Positions 52,153 through 63,870 of a stretch of DNA of 64,000 nt are shown here, piece by piece. Each line of letters begins with the position of its first letter. Position 1 is the first letter of the stretch. Below the pieces are notes generated by a model, which ran no database searches, had not been told where the DNA came from, and worked only from the letters and a program-made list of their open reading frames with translations. The DNA is taken from contig JBAIAC010000059.1 in NCBI GenBank assembly GCA_037349315.1, forward strand, positions 23,406,501 through 23,470,500. Direction: 5' to 3'. Origin of the DNA: Chelydra serpentina. Its lineage: Eukaryota > Chordata > Testudines > Chelydridae. A program made the position numbers and the translations under genes.

Positions 52153-52580
52153 CATAATAGCATAGGTGCCGACTCCATGGGTGTTCCGGGGCTGGAGCAC
52201 CCACGGGGAAAAATTTGTGGGTGCTCTGCACCCACTGGCAGCCAAACTCCCTGCCCTGCCCCCACCACCTCACCTCCTCCCCTGAGCACACCACGTCCCT
52301 GCTCCTCCCTACCTCCTAGCACTTGTCGCCGCCAAACAGCTGTAGCAAGCTCCGGGAGGGAGGTGGGAGGAGCGGGAATGAGGCAGAGCTGGGATGGGGA
52401 TTTGGGGAAGGAGTCGGAATAGGGGCAAGGAGGGGGCAGAGTTGGGGCGGGGACTTTGGGGAAGGAGTTGGAATGGGAGTGGGAGGGGGCAGGGTAGGGG
52501 TGGAGTCGGGGCGGGGCCGGGGGCAGAAGGGGGTCAAGCAGCCACCGGCGCCATTAGAAGTCGGCACCTATGCATAATAG
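52153..52580. mobile_element. hAT-like non-autonomous element, family B copy 3
   Basis: Element 52161-52572 (412 bp) with perfect 8-bp duplications CATAATAG at 52153-52160 and 52573-52580. Ends CATAGGTGCCGACT and AGTCGGCACCTATG are perfect inverted repeats of 14 bp. Near the left end it carries GGGTGTTCCGGGGCTGGAGC, shared with 820-1024. The G-rich centre has internal repeats (GGGGAAGGAGT). Confidence 0.94.
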
Positions 52581-53030
52581 GACTTAAAATGGCAGCTGGT
52601 GCAATAAACAGGGGATGGACAGGAGATCTGGTAAGAGACTGATCTATGTTTCCTGATGCCAGTTATATAAAACGGGGAAAGGACTACAAAAGACAACTTA
52701 TTACAAGGGCAGGGTGCTGTCACCACTGATGCCAGTGGCTGCTGTTACAATGGGGGAAGATGTTCATGCCATAGGTGGAAATACAAGACTAGAAGAGTCT
52801 CCAACAGCAATTCAGTAACTGAAGCTTGCAGGATGACTTGAGCTGTATGCTGCCTTTAGTAAGAGAGATCTTAAAGTGGGGTGGATCTAGCAAAAATTAA
52901 ACAAAAGAGTAATCTGGCTAAACCAAACTGTCTTGCAGGTGACTCTCCCTTCAAGGGTGTGACTATGTGCAGATAGATTGTCAAGCAGACAGTCATGACC
53001 CCTCTCCCTCATGTCACCTACCTTGAGTAT
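52581..53030. other. No gene recognised
   Basis: No domain or element boundary seen. Confidence 0.45.
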
Positions 53031-53034
53031 CTAG

Positions 53035-53250
53035 GCCCCTCTTCCTATACTATTTGAGCACCTCACAGTCTTTAATGTATTTACCCTTAAAACACCCATG
53101 TGAGGTAGAGAAGTGCTATTAACCTCCTGTTACAGAGGGGGAATTGAGAGACTGTGACTTGCCATAGCTCATGCAGTAAGCTTGTAGCAAAGCAGGGAAA
53201 TGAACCTGCATTTCCAGAATTCCAGGTTAGAACCCTAATCACCGGAGAAT
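53035..53250. repeat. Ancient SINE/LINE-tail relic
   Basis: CACCTCACAGTCTTTAATGT, ACACCCATGTGAGGTAGAGA and GAATTGAGAGACTGTGACTT follow the order of the old MIR/L3-like repeats also seen near 23640. Divergent. Confidence 0.45.
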
Positions 53251-55028
53251 CCTTCCTCTCCTCCTTATGAGAAGGGGCTATGCCCTGTTTTGCTTTTATA
53301 TTATGATTAAAGGAGGCCTGAAAATTGTTTTTCTTTTTAAAAAGTAAAATAGGTTTTTTTTCTGCTTGTATTTTACATTAGGAATTAAATCATGTTTTCT
53401 TTTTTTTCTTGGAGACTCTGTAACCAACTGTTGAGCTGCTAATAAGATTATGACACTGCAGATGCGAAAGAAGTGAAACCGGAGCAACTGAATGGGGAAG
53501 AGAGCTATTTAAATAGTGTTTGCTTTCGCCAAGACTTATTTAATTCAGATACCTGACAAACAGATCTCTTTGAAAGTTTTAACACCTCTGATGCTAAGAA
53601 AGCTCTGGTCCTGTAGGGGTTCTCCAAGCAGAATTCAGGAGTTGCTTCTAGTAATTTAAAAAAAAGAAGAAAAGTGCTGAAAACCAATCCAACTAATCAG
53701 ATCTTTCAGGCTTTCTTTTTACAGTTTTGTTTTCTCATTGCTGATTGCCTTTAAACAGCTCAGCCAGTCTTAATCTAATTAGATTCTTTGTATGGATCTT
53801 TATGGGAGCTCTCAGGGCTTGGGTTCTTTGTCCAGTCCACTATGTGCAGAGGGGCAAGGCATGAACTCCTGTTGGTATTAATGCTTATTACCACAGAAGT
53901 CACCTCTGCAGGGATGGGACAGCAGGCTCTCTAGTTTAGTAATTCTGAATGTTTAGGGTTGAGGGCAATGGAGGAGCCCTTCTTCTTGTAGGTTCCTGTT
54001 CAAATCCAGCCCAGGTCAGTTCTATGGGAAAGGTGGAAGGAAATAGACTGGCCAAGACATGGAGCTGGGAGTGGAAGGGGGCAACGTCTGAACATTCTCA
54101 TGGCCGCACTTTGTCAGGCATCTCCTTCCCTGGGAAGTCACACTTCAGTCAGTCTGATGCGTCAGGCCCCATCTTCGCCTGGAATTGAAGACACAATGGC
54201 AGCAGTGCGGGGTTTTGTTCCCAGTTAGGGCTTGTCAGGGTGATTCTGACGCTCTTCAAATCCTCTTTGCTTTGGGGCCTCTTGTTTTCCTCCAGTCTCC
54301 AGAGCCGTCTTTTCTTTGCCCCTGCTGCTGGGCTGGCCCCTCTTTGGATGTCACCTCTGCAGCTGCTGAATTAGCTGGGAACTTTGTAACCGGGGCTCCA
54401 GATAGATGAGATGGCATCAGCCTCCTGTAGGAAACAGCACCTTTATTAAGCAATGTGACTGTTTGCATTGACTGAGTGCTCTGGCTTTTCTCTCTCTGGA
54501 TCCCCCTGTTACCTTTTCTCCGGGTGCCTTTCTACAGGCAGGTTTGTTTCTCGCACTTCCTGGTTCCCTGCTTTCCATAATCTGTCGCTGTTTCCATCCA
54601 GCTCAGCTCTGAGACGGCAGCTTGTGCTTCACAAGGCCTCTGTGATCTTTCACCCTCTGAAACTGTTTTAAATGCTGGCTTCCTACCACATGTGCTGAGG
54701 TCAGGAACATTCCCTCCTTTTAGCCACATGAGCATGCAAAACTTTCTAAGATGCCAAACCGGACTGTGCAAAAGAATGTCCCCGTCTACTCCCCTGACTA
54801 GCAGAGTGGTGTGCTAGTGGCCACTTCCTGTTGTTCAATAGCTGGGCTAATTTTCTCAAAGCAGAATAATAACTCCTGTCTATCGCAAGGACAGATTATG
54901 TGCCTACCTTTTTTTAGAGGTGCTCAATTCTCCAATGAAGCTGTGGCTCTGCAGCGCTGAAAATTCAGCCAAATATGCAATGCTTCACCCATGGAAGATA
55001 TGCACTTCTAAGGTGGAAGGCGGTGGGG
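53251..55028. other. No gene recognised
   Basis: Only short open frames; no domain or element ends. Confidence 0.45.
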
Positions 55029-55070
55029 CCCAGATCCTCAAAGGTATTTAGGCACCTAACTCCCATTGAT
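55029..55070. repeat. Half of the palindromic repeat seen at 6459
   Basis: CCCAGATCCTCAAAGGTATT and GCACCTAACTCCCATTGAT match the left arm at 6459-6495. The partner arm is absent, so it is a truncated copy. Confidence 0.75.
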
Positions 55071-55593
55071 CCAACAGCCCCCAGCAGCACTATCCAAAGG
55101 CTTCGGAGAAGTGAAGAACACTGTACGTAATTGAAATGGCCTGGGGAAGTCAGGGTGGCAACATTAAACTACAGACATTGGAATTTGTGCATGACACCAG
55201 AGCTAAGGCTCTTCTCTGGCCAGAACGGCCGTGGCCTATATCAGCAGCTCACTTGCCAGCCACTAACTCCTACTGAAGCTGACAGGAGGGTTGCAATTGC
55301 TCAGAACCTCCTAGTACCAAGCTATGTCTGCAGAGTAGGAAAGAAAAATGGTTGGCCATTTTCTGGGTGCCCCAAAATCAGTGCTCACTGGGCAATTTTG
55401 CTTGCAACAACTTGCCCAAGGTCGCACAGTGAATCAGGAGTGGAGTCAGGCCTGGAACCCAGAGGTGTGTCTACACAGCAACAAAAAACCCAGGACTGGC
55501 CCATGCCAGCTAACTCGGGCTCATGGGGCTCGGGCTCCGGGGCTGTTTTATTGCTGTGTAGTCATCTGGGCTCGGACTGGAGCCAAAGCTCTG

Positions 55594-56374
55594 CCCCCTG
55601 TAGTAAGATGAGGCCCTGAGCATAAACCCTTGTATCAGAGGCTCGGTATGAGGCCTAAGGCCTGAGCTAAAGTAATGGTCAAGACTTTGCTAACATAAAG
55701 CAAAGTTAAGCTGTACGCCAAAAGCAGGCCCTGCTCACAGAAGTTGCCAAGGAAAGGACTGATATTGCAAAAGTACACAAACCTAAAAGGTACCAGAACA
55801 CTTGTACATTCCACACAGATAACAAGGAACAGGCTGGCCCATCCTAAAGACAGGGGCAAAAGGATAATATGATGGATAGAGTTGTTTTGTTCGAACCAAC
55901 ATGTACAAGGTGAGAGGCGGCACCTTACTGCGTAGAGGGGTTGTACCTTGTTACGTAGAAGGATTGCACCTCAATACGTCAGGAGTGATGTGTAACTTGT
56001 TTGTACCTGTGTATAAGAACTCACCCCCGAGGAGTTGTCTTTGTCCGGCCTAGAGGGCAGTGGAAAGTCTCACCACTGACTGAGCTGTGTCCATTGCCAG
56101 GGTGCACATAGGGACTAGCAATAAACCGTAGAGTTATAATTTATAATCCGGGGGGCTAGAGATTGTGTTTCTCCTCGACAATAAACCTGGCCGGGTGCCT
56201 TCGTAACTTATCAGAGTCTGTGGTCTTTGGGGGTTCTCTCGGGGTCTGCTGTGTCAGCTATCTGCGCAGAGCTGGGGCAGCACACAGAGGGAACACATGC
56301 ACGCAGCCGACTGATATCAACATTGAACAGAGCAGAGCAGAGCACCACACCGGTAGCCACCTGACAACACCCCC
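55594..56374 (+). mobile_element. Solo retroviral-type LTR
   Basis: LTR 55599-56369 (771 bp), TGTAGTAAGA...CTGACAACA, flanked by CCCCC on both sides. It has a TATA-like GTATAAGAAC at 56011 and AATAAA signals at 56120 and 56180. No internal region or partner LTR, so it is a solo LTR left by recombination. The C run makes the duplication less diagnostic than a mixed sequence. The viral family cannot be told from the LTR alone. Confidence 0.72.
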
Positions 56375-56749
56375 CATCCTACAGGCTCCGCCCCAAGCTT
56401 GGAAGTCTACACAGCAATGAATAGGACCCTACCAAATTCACGGCTGTGAAAAGTGCATCATGGACCGTGAAATCTGGTCTCTCGCTTGAAATCTGATCTT
56501 TTGTGTACTTTTACCTTACTATACAGATTTCATAGGGGAGACCAGCATTTCTCAAACTGGGGGTTCCGACCCAAAAGAGGGTCATGGTGGGGGGGGGGGG
56601 TCGGTTATTGTAGGGGAGTTGCAGTATTGCCACCCTTATTTCTGCACTGCTCCCTTCAGAGCTGGGTGGCTGCTGGCTGGGCGCTCAGCCCTGAAGGCAG
56701 CGCCCCACCAGCAGCAGCACAGACGTAAGGGTGGCAATACCATACCTTG

Positions 56750-57419
56750 CCACCTGTAGTGGGGCAGCTGCCCCACTCCAAGGTAAAAGGGATTAAGAGC
56801 AGCTGAAGGAGGCTGGCGAGGTAGTTGGCCCGAAGTGTGGCTGGCTTAATCAGGCCACAGCTGGCCTGGATAAAAGAGCTGTGGGGCCGGGAGACTGAGG
56901 AGTCTCACTCTAGCCCTGGAGTGGGAAGGGCTAGCTGCCTGGGAGTAAGGTACCTGAAGCAGAGCAGTGCTGGGGAAGGGCAAAGGGAGCTGGGGATCTC
57001 CAGCCTGGCAACCCCCCAGGCTGCAGGCCTTGGTGAAGGCCTAAGAAGGTGCTGGGGCTACTGAGGTGTAGCCCAGGGATAGGCAAAGGCAGCAGGTCCT
57101 AACCCCTTGCCAACGATGAGTGGCCATTACAGACTGCAGTCTGCCCCAGTGAGCGGGGACTAGATGATGACTGGCAGTAGCCACTGAGGCAACGTGGGGT
57201 TAGAGGGTTGGGGGTTCCCCTGGGAGGGGAGACCCAGAGTGTGGGGGTACTGCTGGGGGCAGAACCCTGAGGAAAGGGCACCGGGATCCAGGAGGGACAT
57301 GGGGTTTGAGGCCGGCGAGACATCAGCCAGAAGGAGGCACTCCAAGGCTGGAAAGAGCTAATTCCCAGGATGACCAGCAGGAGGCGCCACGGCAGTGAGT
57401 CTGCATATCTTTCACCACC
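56750..57419 (+). mobile_element. Solo LTR nested in the hAT-like element
   Basis: LTR 56755-57414 (660 bp), TGTAGTGGGG...ATCTTTCA, with 5-bp duplications CCACC at 56750-56754 and 57415-57419. Closing the gap restores TTGCCACCCATACTTCTG, which matches the sister unit at about 56616-56636 (TTGCCACCCTTATTTCTG). That confirms both boundaries. A TATA-like GGATAAAAGAGC lies near 56868. Confidence 0.87.
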
Positions 57420-57513
57420 CATACTTCTGCGCTGCTGCCTTCAGAGCTGGGCGGCTGGAGAGTGGTGGCTGCTGGCTGAGGTCCCAGCTCTAAAGGTGGA
57501 CCGTAGCCGGCCG

Positions 57514-57538
57514 TACCATACCATACCATACCATGCCA
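57514..57538. repeat. TACCA short tandem repeat
   Basis: Five consecutive CCATA units with a variant last unit, inside the hAT-like element. Confidence 0.9.
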
Positions 57539-57789
57539 TCCATACTTCTGCGCCCACTGCTGGCTACAGCCCCCTTTTGGGTCAGGACCCCCACAGTTAC
57601 AACACCGTGAAATTTCAGATTTAAATAGCTGAAATCATGAAATTTACTATTTTAAAAATTCGATCACTGTGAAATTGACCGAAATGGAACATGAATTTGG
57701 TAGGGCCCTAGCAATGAAGCAGCCTCTCAACCCAAGTCCCGCAAGCCTGAGTTGGCCAGCCGCAGGTGTCTAGTTGCTGTGTAGACTAC

Positions 57790-58915
57790 CCCAGGAGTCC
57801 TGACTCTTGTGTTTGCCGTTCTAACCACTAGAAAGCACAGTGATGTGGCAGTTCTGTTTTCTTTTTTCTCTCTTTTCTTTATTTTATTTAAAGCAGTTGA
57901 AAATCAGAGGCAGATCCACAGAGCTGAGTCCCAGGCTCCAAAAGGGTCCACAGCGCAGCATCTGTGTACACATTGCACTGCAAATGACACCACATTGACA
58001 CTGGCCTGTTACAGGGTTAATCCTTTTCATATGTAGCACACTACCAGTGATGTCTGTCTTTAGACATTTGTCACTGTAAAGAGCAGCGAGGGATTCTAAG
58101 CAGTTCTGTTCTGATCACCCTTCTCTACGCCCAACTCCCGTGCACACATGCACACCTCCCCCCCCCCCCCTTCTCCTTTGCTAACAGCAGATCACGAGAA
58201 GAAGTGAATGGAGCTCGCCCCCGGGCAATAATTTCCCCCAAGGTAAATAGGGTGTCAGAGGACTGGGAGTGTCAGACAAGCCCCCTGCAGTTCTGCAGCA
58301 TCCGTGTTCAGATTTAGCTGCTGTATTATCACTGTGCGGCCACCATTGAAGAATGAATGCAGCCCTGACTGGACTCCTCCCAGCCTTTTATAATAAATGG
58401 AGAAGAGTAAGGCCTGAATCTCCAGTGCCTGGGACAGAGTCCTTTACCCTGGTGCAAAGTGAGTGTGAAATCCTACCCCGCCGATCAGGCAATGGCTCAA
58501 ACCTACCCTGCGAAGATGTAAATGACCACACATGGTGCCAGGCCAGGGAGAATTGGGCCCATAGTCCCTACAGAGGCCAAGGAGGTACAAACCCCCTGGC
58601 TAGGAAAGCACAAGGCGGTTCTCATCCCCCAAACTCTGCTCTGATGATGGAAAGGAATTTTAGCAAAAATGCCCTACCGTAGGGGCTGCCTGAGTTTCAC
58701 TCCTGCCACTCCTTACCTTATGTCTGGAACAGCCTTTCCCTCCCCACGCTCCAGCTGAAACTCTCTCCACCCCCATTCAAATCCCTTCTTAAACCCACTC
58801 TGTTTGCAAAGCCCTTTCTGTGCTGAGCAGCCCAGTGCTGCCTTTGCATTTGAAATGAATGCTCTTGGATCTGAATGGCTGGCCTGTGTGTTTTGTTGGT
58901 TTGAGTTAGCCTGCA
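57790..58915. other. No gene recognised
   Basis: A C run at about 58158-58170. Open frame of 109 codons at 58353-58682 without a recognisable domain. Confidence 0.4.
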
Positions 58916-58918
58916 AGG

Positions 58919-59036
58919 GCCAGACTTTCAAAGAGCTCCTCTCCCATCCAGGCACCTAAACTGAGTGGCCAGATTGTCAGAAGCTCTCCGCAGTGGTGCC
59001 TGAATGGGAGAAGAGCCCTTTTGAAAATCAGGCCTT
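58919..59036. repeat. Short palindromic interspersed repeat
   Basis: GGCCAGACTTTCAAAGAGCTC and GAGCCCTTTTGAAAATCAGGCC are imperfect inverted ends; inner parts TCCCATCCAGGCACC and GGTGCCTGAATGGGA also pair. About 118 bp, no target duplication visible. Confidence 0.6.
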
Positions 59037-60360
59037 AAGTCCTAGGTAATGCAGGGACCCTATCTCTGTGTGTGCTCAGTACAATATATGTTTATGGTGC
59101 TGTATTAATCATATTGGCATTTGGGCTGTTCCCTATCCAGAGCTAACGTTGCTTTAATACAATGTCACTAAAGCACTGGACAAGTCAGTGTCAGGCGAAA
59201 TCTGTGATGGATTTAACAACACAGGCAGCTAAGTCCATCTCAGAACCCCTGTATCAATCTGGAAAAGCCTGTATGCCAGAATAAATGACTGACATCATTG
59301 ACATGAGTTAAATCCAGTGCCACCACTCGCTAATTTATTCCTGGCCTTCTGGCAAAGTTACTGTGCCATATACAGCCAAGCAGAACCACCTTATGTCCAG
59401 TGTAAGTGGGATGGGATGGGGGAGGGGGAAGAATGCTTTATTATGCTGAAGCAAACAAACTAAAGAGCAGGTAAGGAGACTATGGAGACCTGCGCAGGAA
59501 TCAAGCTGCATAGAGGTGTTCAGTAATATCTTACTGGAGAGCTTTTTCTGTACACTGCCCTGAGCCTCTGATCAAATTAAAGTGCTCCAGTAAGTATAAC
59601 TGGGGCTGGAGCTATGAGGGTCTGAGGGACTGGATTTCCTCTTGGTCAGAATAAGGAGGCATTTTAGCCCTCTCCTATATTGTCATTGTAGAAGGGGTGG
59701 ACAGCCATCCATAGTGACTGAAACTCACAGGGCAGACACAGCCTGGGAAGCAGCAGATTTAAGTGGAGGCAGCAGAGTCTCTCCTTTGCCGACCTTTAAA
59801 TGTTCTGTGCTTTATGGGAGCTGGCACTCAAGCTGGGACTAGCACCTTCCACAGGCAGCAGCTGTATCTGAAAGGGAGTCTTACTTTGACACAGCAGTAG
59901 CAACGGTGGATATGTCCCAGTGTTAGTGGGACTTGAGTTCGTGGATTTTGGGTTTGAAACACCAGGACTAAAGTGTCCACATTCATTGGTAGCCCAACTT
60001 AAGAATTTTTGAGATTGGACCCCCACACCGGGGTGCCAGTGTCCACACTGCAGTACACAGACCTATGTCCAACCTACCATATCCCAGACTACCTAGCACC
60101 CTTTCGCAATGCAACTGCTCTAGCCCTTTGTTCGTGGTGTAGCGTTGGAAAACTTGACTGTCCAACTCACATGTCACAGGAAGTTGTCATAGCCCCCAAC
60201 ACATCCTGCTGAGCCGTCATTTTGGTTTGCTTGTTCTCAGCAACTGGAACTAGCAATATGGAGGGGTCACCATTGGAAGAACTTCTCTTGCTTGGGCTTT
60301 CGCTCCTGTTTCAGGAAACAGGCAGAGATTCCATGAGATGCTGGTGGCCATTTTGGTGGT
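59037..60360. other. No gene; probably includes 5' non-coding part of a Harbinger element
   Basis: No domain before about 60400. The left end of the following element could not be fixed by inverted repeats within the window, because its right end seems to lie beyond 64000 or is degraded. Confidence 0.35.
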
Positions 60361-60399
60361 GGGTTTTTTTTTTAACCCACTGAAGGTAACTGATGAAGT

Positions 60400-61600
60400 T
60401 AATGATGGAGCAGGAGGAGGAGAACACTGCAGACTTGGAAGACTGGAACTGGCTGATGCTGCTCATGACTGTTGGTGTAGCACCTGATACCCCCTACATA
60501 GACCAGCACTTCTGGAGCAGACTAATGGGATCACATTATCATGCAGATCTGGGATGACCAGCAGTGGGTTCAAAACTTTTGCATGAAGAAAGCTACATTT
60601 CTGGAGCTTTATAAGCAGTTGGCTGTGACCCTCCAGCATCATGATACATGCATTAGGGTGGCTATAGTGGCCCAGAATCAAATTGCTATAACCATCTCGA
60701 AGCTGGCTACCCCAGACTACTACAGGTCTGTTGCTAACCAATCTGGTATTGGAAAATCAACTGTGGGTAATGTGGTGGCAGCGGGTTCTGAGGCAATCAG
60801 GCAAATGAGTTCCCCAACAGTGATGGGCATAGACAATATCCCTGAAGTAATATCTGGTTTTGAGAGAACAGGCTTTCCAGACTGCAGGCTATTAATGGGA
60901 CTCATCTGCCCACAGTTTGCCCCCCTCCTGAAGTACATGAGTATATAAACTACAAAGGGTACTGCTCCATTGTTATGCAAGTTGTTGTGGACCGCAGAGG
61001 CCAATTTATGGACGCCAACATGGGCTGCATTGGAAAAGTTCATGATGCCAGGGTTTTCTGCCAGTCAGGAGTCTACCTTCATGGGCAGGCTGGGACACGA
61101 TTTTCACCAAATGACATTGTCATAAGTGGAGTTACTGTCCCCACCCTATTCTGAGGGACCCTGCGTGCCCCCTCTTGCCTTGGCTTATGAAACCATAACC
61201 TGGTATCAGAGGGCCTGACAAAAGAAGGTTTAATTACACTTCACAGTTGCAGAATGGTTGTTAAATGTGCATTTGGCAGATTGAAATCCTGCTGGTGCTG
61301 TCTACAGCCCCATTTGGATTCCACAATGCTGTCTGCATTATTGTGGCTTGCTGTACTCTGCACAATCTTTGTGAAGCCAAAAGTGAGCCGTTGCCCTTGG
61401 AATGGAACTCTGACAGTAATGGATTGCTGACCAAGTACATTCAACCAGAAAGGGCACCAAGCACAGCTGGAACAAGATGCACCCAGGCAACAGAAATCAG
61501 GGATGTTTTGTGCTCCCATATTATGGACTTGCCTGGGCCAATGGAGAATAGGACATTTAGTAATGTTTTTGTACAACAATATTTACATTGAGTGAGGTAC
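60400..61600 (+). pseudogene. PIF/Harbinger DDE transposase, decayed
   Basis: The 135-codon frame at 60541-60948 gives the N-terminal part with KATFLELYKQLAVTLQ and the helix-turn-helix-like KLATPDYYRSVANQSGIGKSTVGNVV. A frameshift near 60880 moves the DDE core to another frame with INGTHLP, YINYKGYCSIVMQVVVDRRG and GKVHDARVFCQSG, then a stop near 61151. RDPACPLLPWLMKP follows, and a third piece VVKCAFGRLKSCW at about 61256-61295. Family catalytic positions are Asp in the DGTH box, Asp in the GDxAYP box and Glu in the ERAFGRLK box. Here they read Asn, Asp and Lys. Two catalytic residues are lost in addition to the frame breaks, so it is inactive. It is transcribed towards the MYB/SANT-like gene. 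Confidence 0.85.
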
Positions 61601-61639
61601 TGTGACATCACACAATGAAATGGGAGGAGGTACTGTCAC

Positions 61640-62190
61640 TGTACAAAGGGAATGGAGGGATGTATGGACTGCCATGAATTTGTATTTTGGATGACATGAC
61701 TTAATGTAATGGGGGGAAACTGTGTTTGCATACCGATTGGCGTACGCAGATGTACTGAGAAATTTGTGTTTGGATATAACTTGCCCATTGTGCCTTGCCC
61801 TGTGTTTATCTTTATTATTCAAAATACACACGATAAGACGCGATGTAATGATGGCAATAAACGCTCCTAATAAAATAAAGTCTTTATTTGTATTACAAAA
61901 ATAACAATATTAAAGCATTGCCAGTCAGGACAGCTGCTGTTAAAACACCAAAACAATAGTAATTAACCAATGCCACAACCAGTAATACAACAAAGTGCAT
62001 CAACCAAACATTAAACAGTGCCATCAACAAACCCCTCAAACCCTAATTTTGCACATCCCCTGGCATGTTCTCCTTTTCCTTTCTCATGCATTTGCTGCCG
62101 CTGCACAGATATGGAGGCCTCCAAGTGAGGAGGGGGACTGCAAAGGGGTGGGGATGGAAATACACTGGGGGCAGATTTGTCCTGTCTAGC
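61640..62190. other. Spacer between convergent Harbinger genes
   Basis: AT-rich sequence with AATAAA-type signals on plus (near 61856 and 61870-61880) and TTTATT on the minus side. That fits a shared 3' region of two convergent genes. No domain. Confidence 0.4.
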
Positions 62191-62199
62191 TGCTGTTAA

Positions 62200-63870
62200 G
62201 GCCCGGATGCGCAGGCCACCAAACCAGGGAATTGTTCAGAGTGTGCCTAGTATGCACGCTGTGGTACAGGAGCAGCTGGAGCCTATACTCCTGTGGCCAT
62301 TAGCGAAAACAGCCGCTCAAACAAGTTTTTCTGTTGTGCTGTCTTCTCCCTCAGCCGACATTGTTTTTTTCCAGGAACTGCAGTGCAAGTGTTTGCTCCC
62401 ACACTGCAATTCTGTCCTCAAGCTCTTCTGCAGCCTGACGGTACCATTTCACTTGCCACATGTGAATTCTTCTGTCTGTCGTATTGTACCTGCGTGTTGG
62501 CTCTGTCCCAAATGTCAACCATAAGTTCATCATGGACACGCTTCCTCTTGGCCTGGGCCAAGGTGGGAAAGAGATCCAGGCTTCTGCTGGAGTGGGCACG
62601 AGCTGCCGAGGTACAACAGCCAGCAGAGGTTGAAATGCCTGCAAACAGACATAAAGCAGAACGTTATTTTCTCAGTGGTTCACAAATGGTCCAGCACATG
62701 AGCACATGCACAAAAAAATCTTTATGGAATCTCAATGACAAAAAATGACACTTTGTAAAAACTTAACTGCTGTGGGCGGGAGAGGAACGCTTGGATCCTA
62801 GAAGCTTTGTAGACACAACGGGGTTAATAGCAGTGAAAAGTGTACACAGAGAATGGTCCAGTGGTCACAGATGGACTACATTTCACTTAGATTGACTACA
62901 TTTCAACCTCCCCCCTCACCCTCAGGACAGTTCACCGTTTACAGGCATCTTGTTACACCATTGTATTAGCACGGAGTGGCATACTAACAAGGAAGGCAAT
63001 ATAAACTTCTTATTTTTAACTCCCTGGCACATCTTAGCAAGAAGTGGCATTTTTAAATGCTTGTTTCACTCTTTGGGCTTCCTGGTCTCCATTTTTAGTT
63101 CCACGTAGCTCGGAGGTGTGTGTGAGGGAACGCCAAGGCGCAGGTGGGCAATCCGCCATTAGTGGATACCCGCTGCTGCCCATGGTTTGTAATAGCTTTT
63201 GCTTTGGTTCATAACCTAGAAATCCCTCCCATTCCTATATTAATAAAAACAATCATGGAGCCAGAAACTTATCAGGCCCCAGGGGTGAGCTCTGTCTCTT
63301 CCATTTCTGCTGCCAGTTCTATGCCAGGCTGCTCCTCAGGGAGGCATCAAAAAGCTCCTCCAAGGACCCAGGACGTGCTGCGGATGCTCCAGCGGTAAAG
63401 GCTCCGTGGGGACTGGTCCCAGCACCAGTCACTTCGCTAACCTGAGCCGGCCCCTGCTGGCTCCCTCCAGTCCTATATTGGGTTTGGGGGTCGGAAGATC
63501 TCCATACTGGCTGATGAGGCCCTCAGGAAGCACTGCTGGCGCAGTACACAGCACATGGTCAAACGCCTTGTAAAAGGAACAGGCTCACAGTGAGTTCCCA
63601 GAGGTGCAGTTCTCATCCCTGGGTTTCTGGTAGTTGGTCTTGAGCTGCTCGAGCCACTCCCTGCCCTGGTCACCAGTCTGGTGAATCCCCAGCACTGCCA
63701 GCTTCTTGGTTGTCTCCTGGTATGTGTAGTCATTCCTGGTCCTCTTGCTAAAACTGAACTTTTTGCTCACCTCACACCAAAAAGTCACCAAAATCTGGCT
63801 GTGTTCCCATGACCAGGGATTGGCATGTTTGGCAAAGAACTTCTTTCAGGTCGGTGGCCATTGCAAACGC
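62200..63870 (-). pseudogene. MYB/SANT-like partner gene of the Harbinger element, decayed
   Basis: On minus, from about 63850 down, the translation gives a trihelix/MYB-like domain: VTFWCEVSKKF, YTYQETTKKLAVLGIHQTGDQGREWLEQLKTNYQKPRDENCTSGNS, then after a stop FYKAFDHVLCTAP. Further down (62351-62644) is a C-terminal piece with repeated Glu/Arg-rich helices ending ELEDRIAVWEQTLALQFLE. Several stops and frame changes break it. In intact Harbinger elements this protein pairs with the transposase and binds the element ends. It lies convergent to the transposase at 60400-61600. Confidence 0.75.

Larger units (their letters stand above)
56414..57718. mobile_element. hAT-like element carrying a nested solo LTR
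   Basis: Element 56422-57710 with perfect 8-bp duplications GCAATGAA. Ends TAGGACCCTACCAAATTCA and TGAATTTGGTAGGGCCCTA are inverted repeats with few mismatches, and subterminal GTGAAA motifs recur on both sides. Without the LTR at 56755-57414 it is about 624 bp. Inside, a unit around CTTCAGAGCTGGGNGGCTG is present on both sides of the LTR. Confidence 0.88.
55470..57785. mobile_element. Outer palindromic element carrying nested insertions
   Basis: Left end GTGTCTACACAGCAAC (about 55469) and right end TTGCTGTGTAGACTAC (about 57773-57788) are inverted repeats. Interior halves also correspond (CTAACTCGGGCTC against GAGTTGGCCAGC; ACCCAGGACTGGCC). With the insertions at 55599-56369 and 56422-57710 removed, about 255 bp of palindromic element remain. 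No coding capacity. The target duplication is not clear. Confidence 0.65.
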
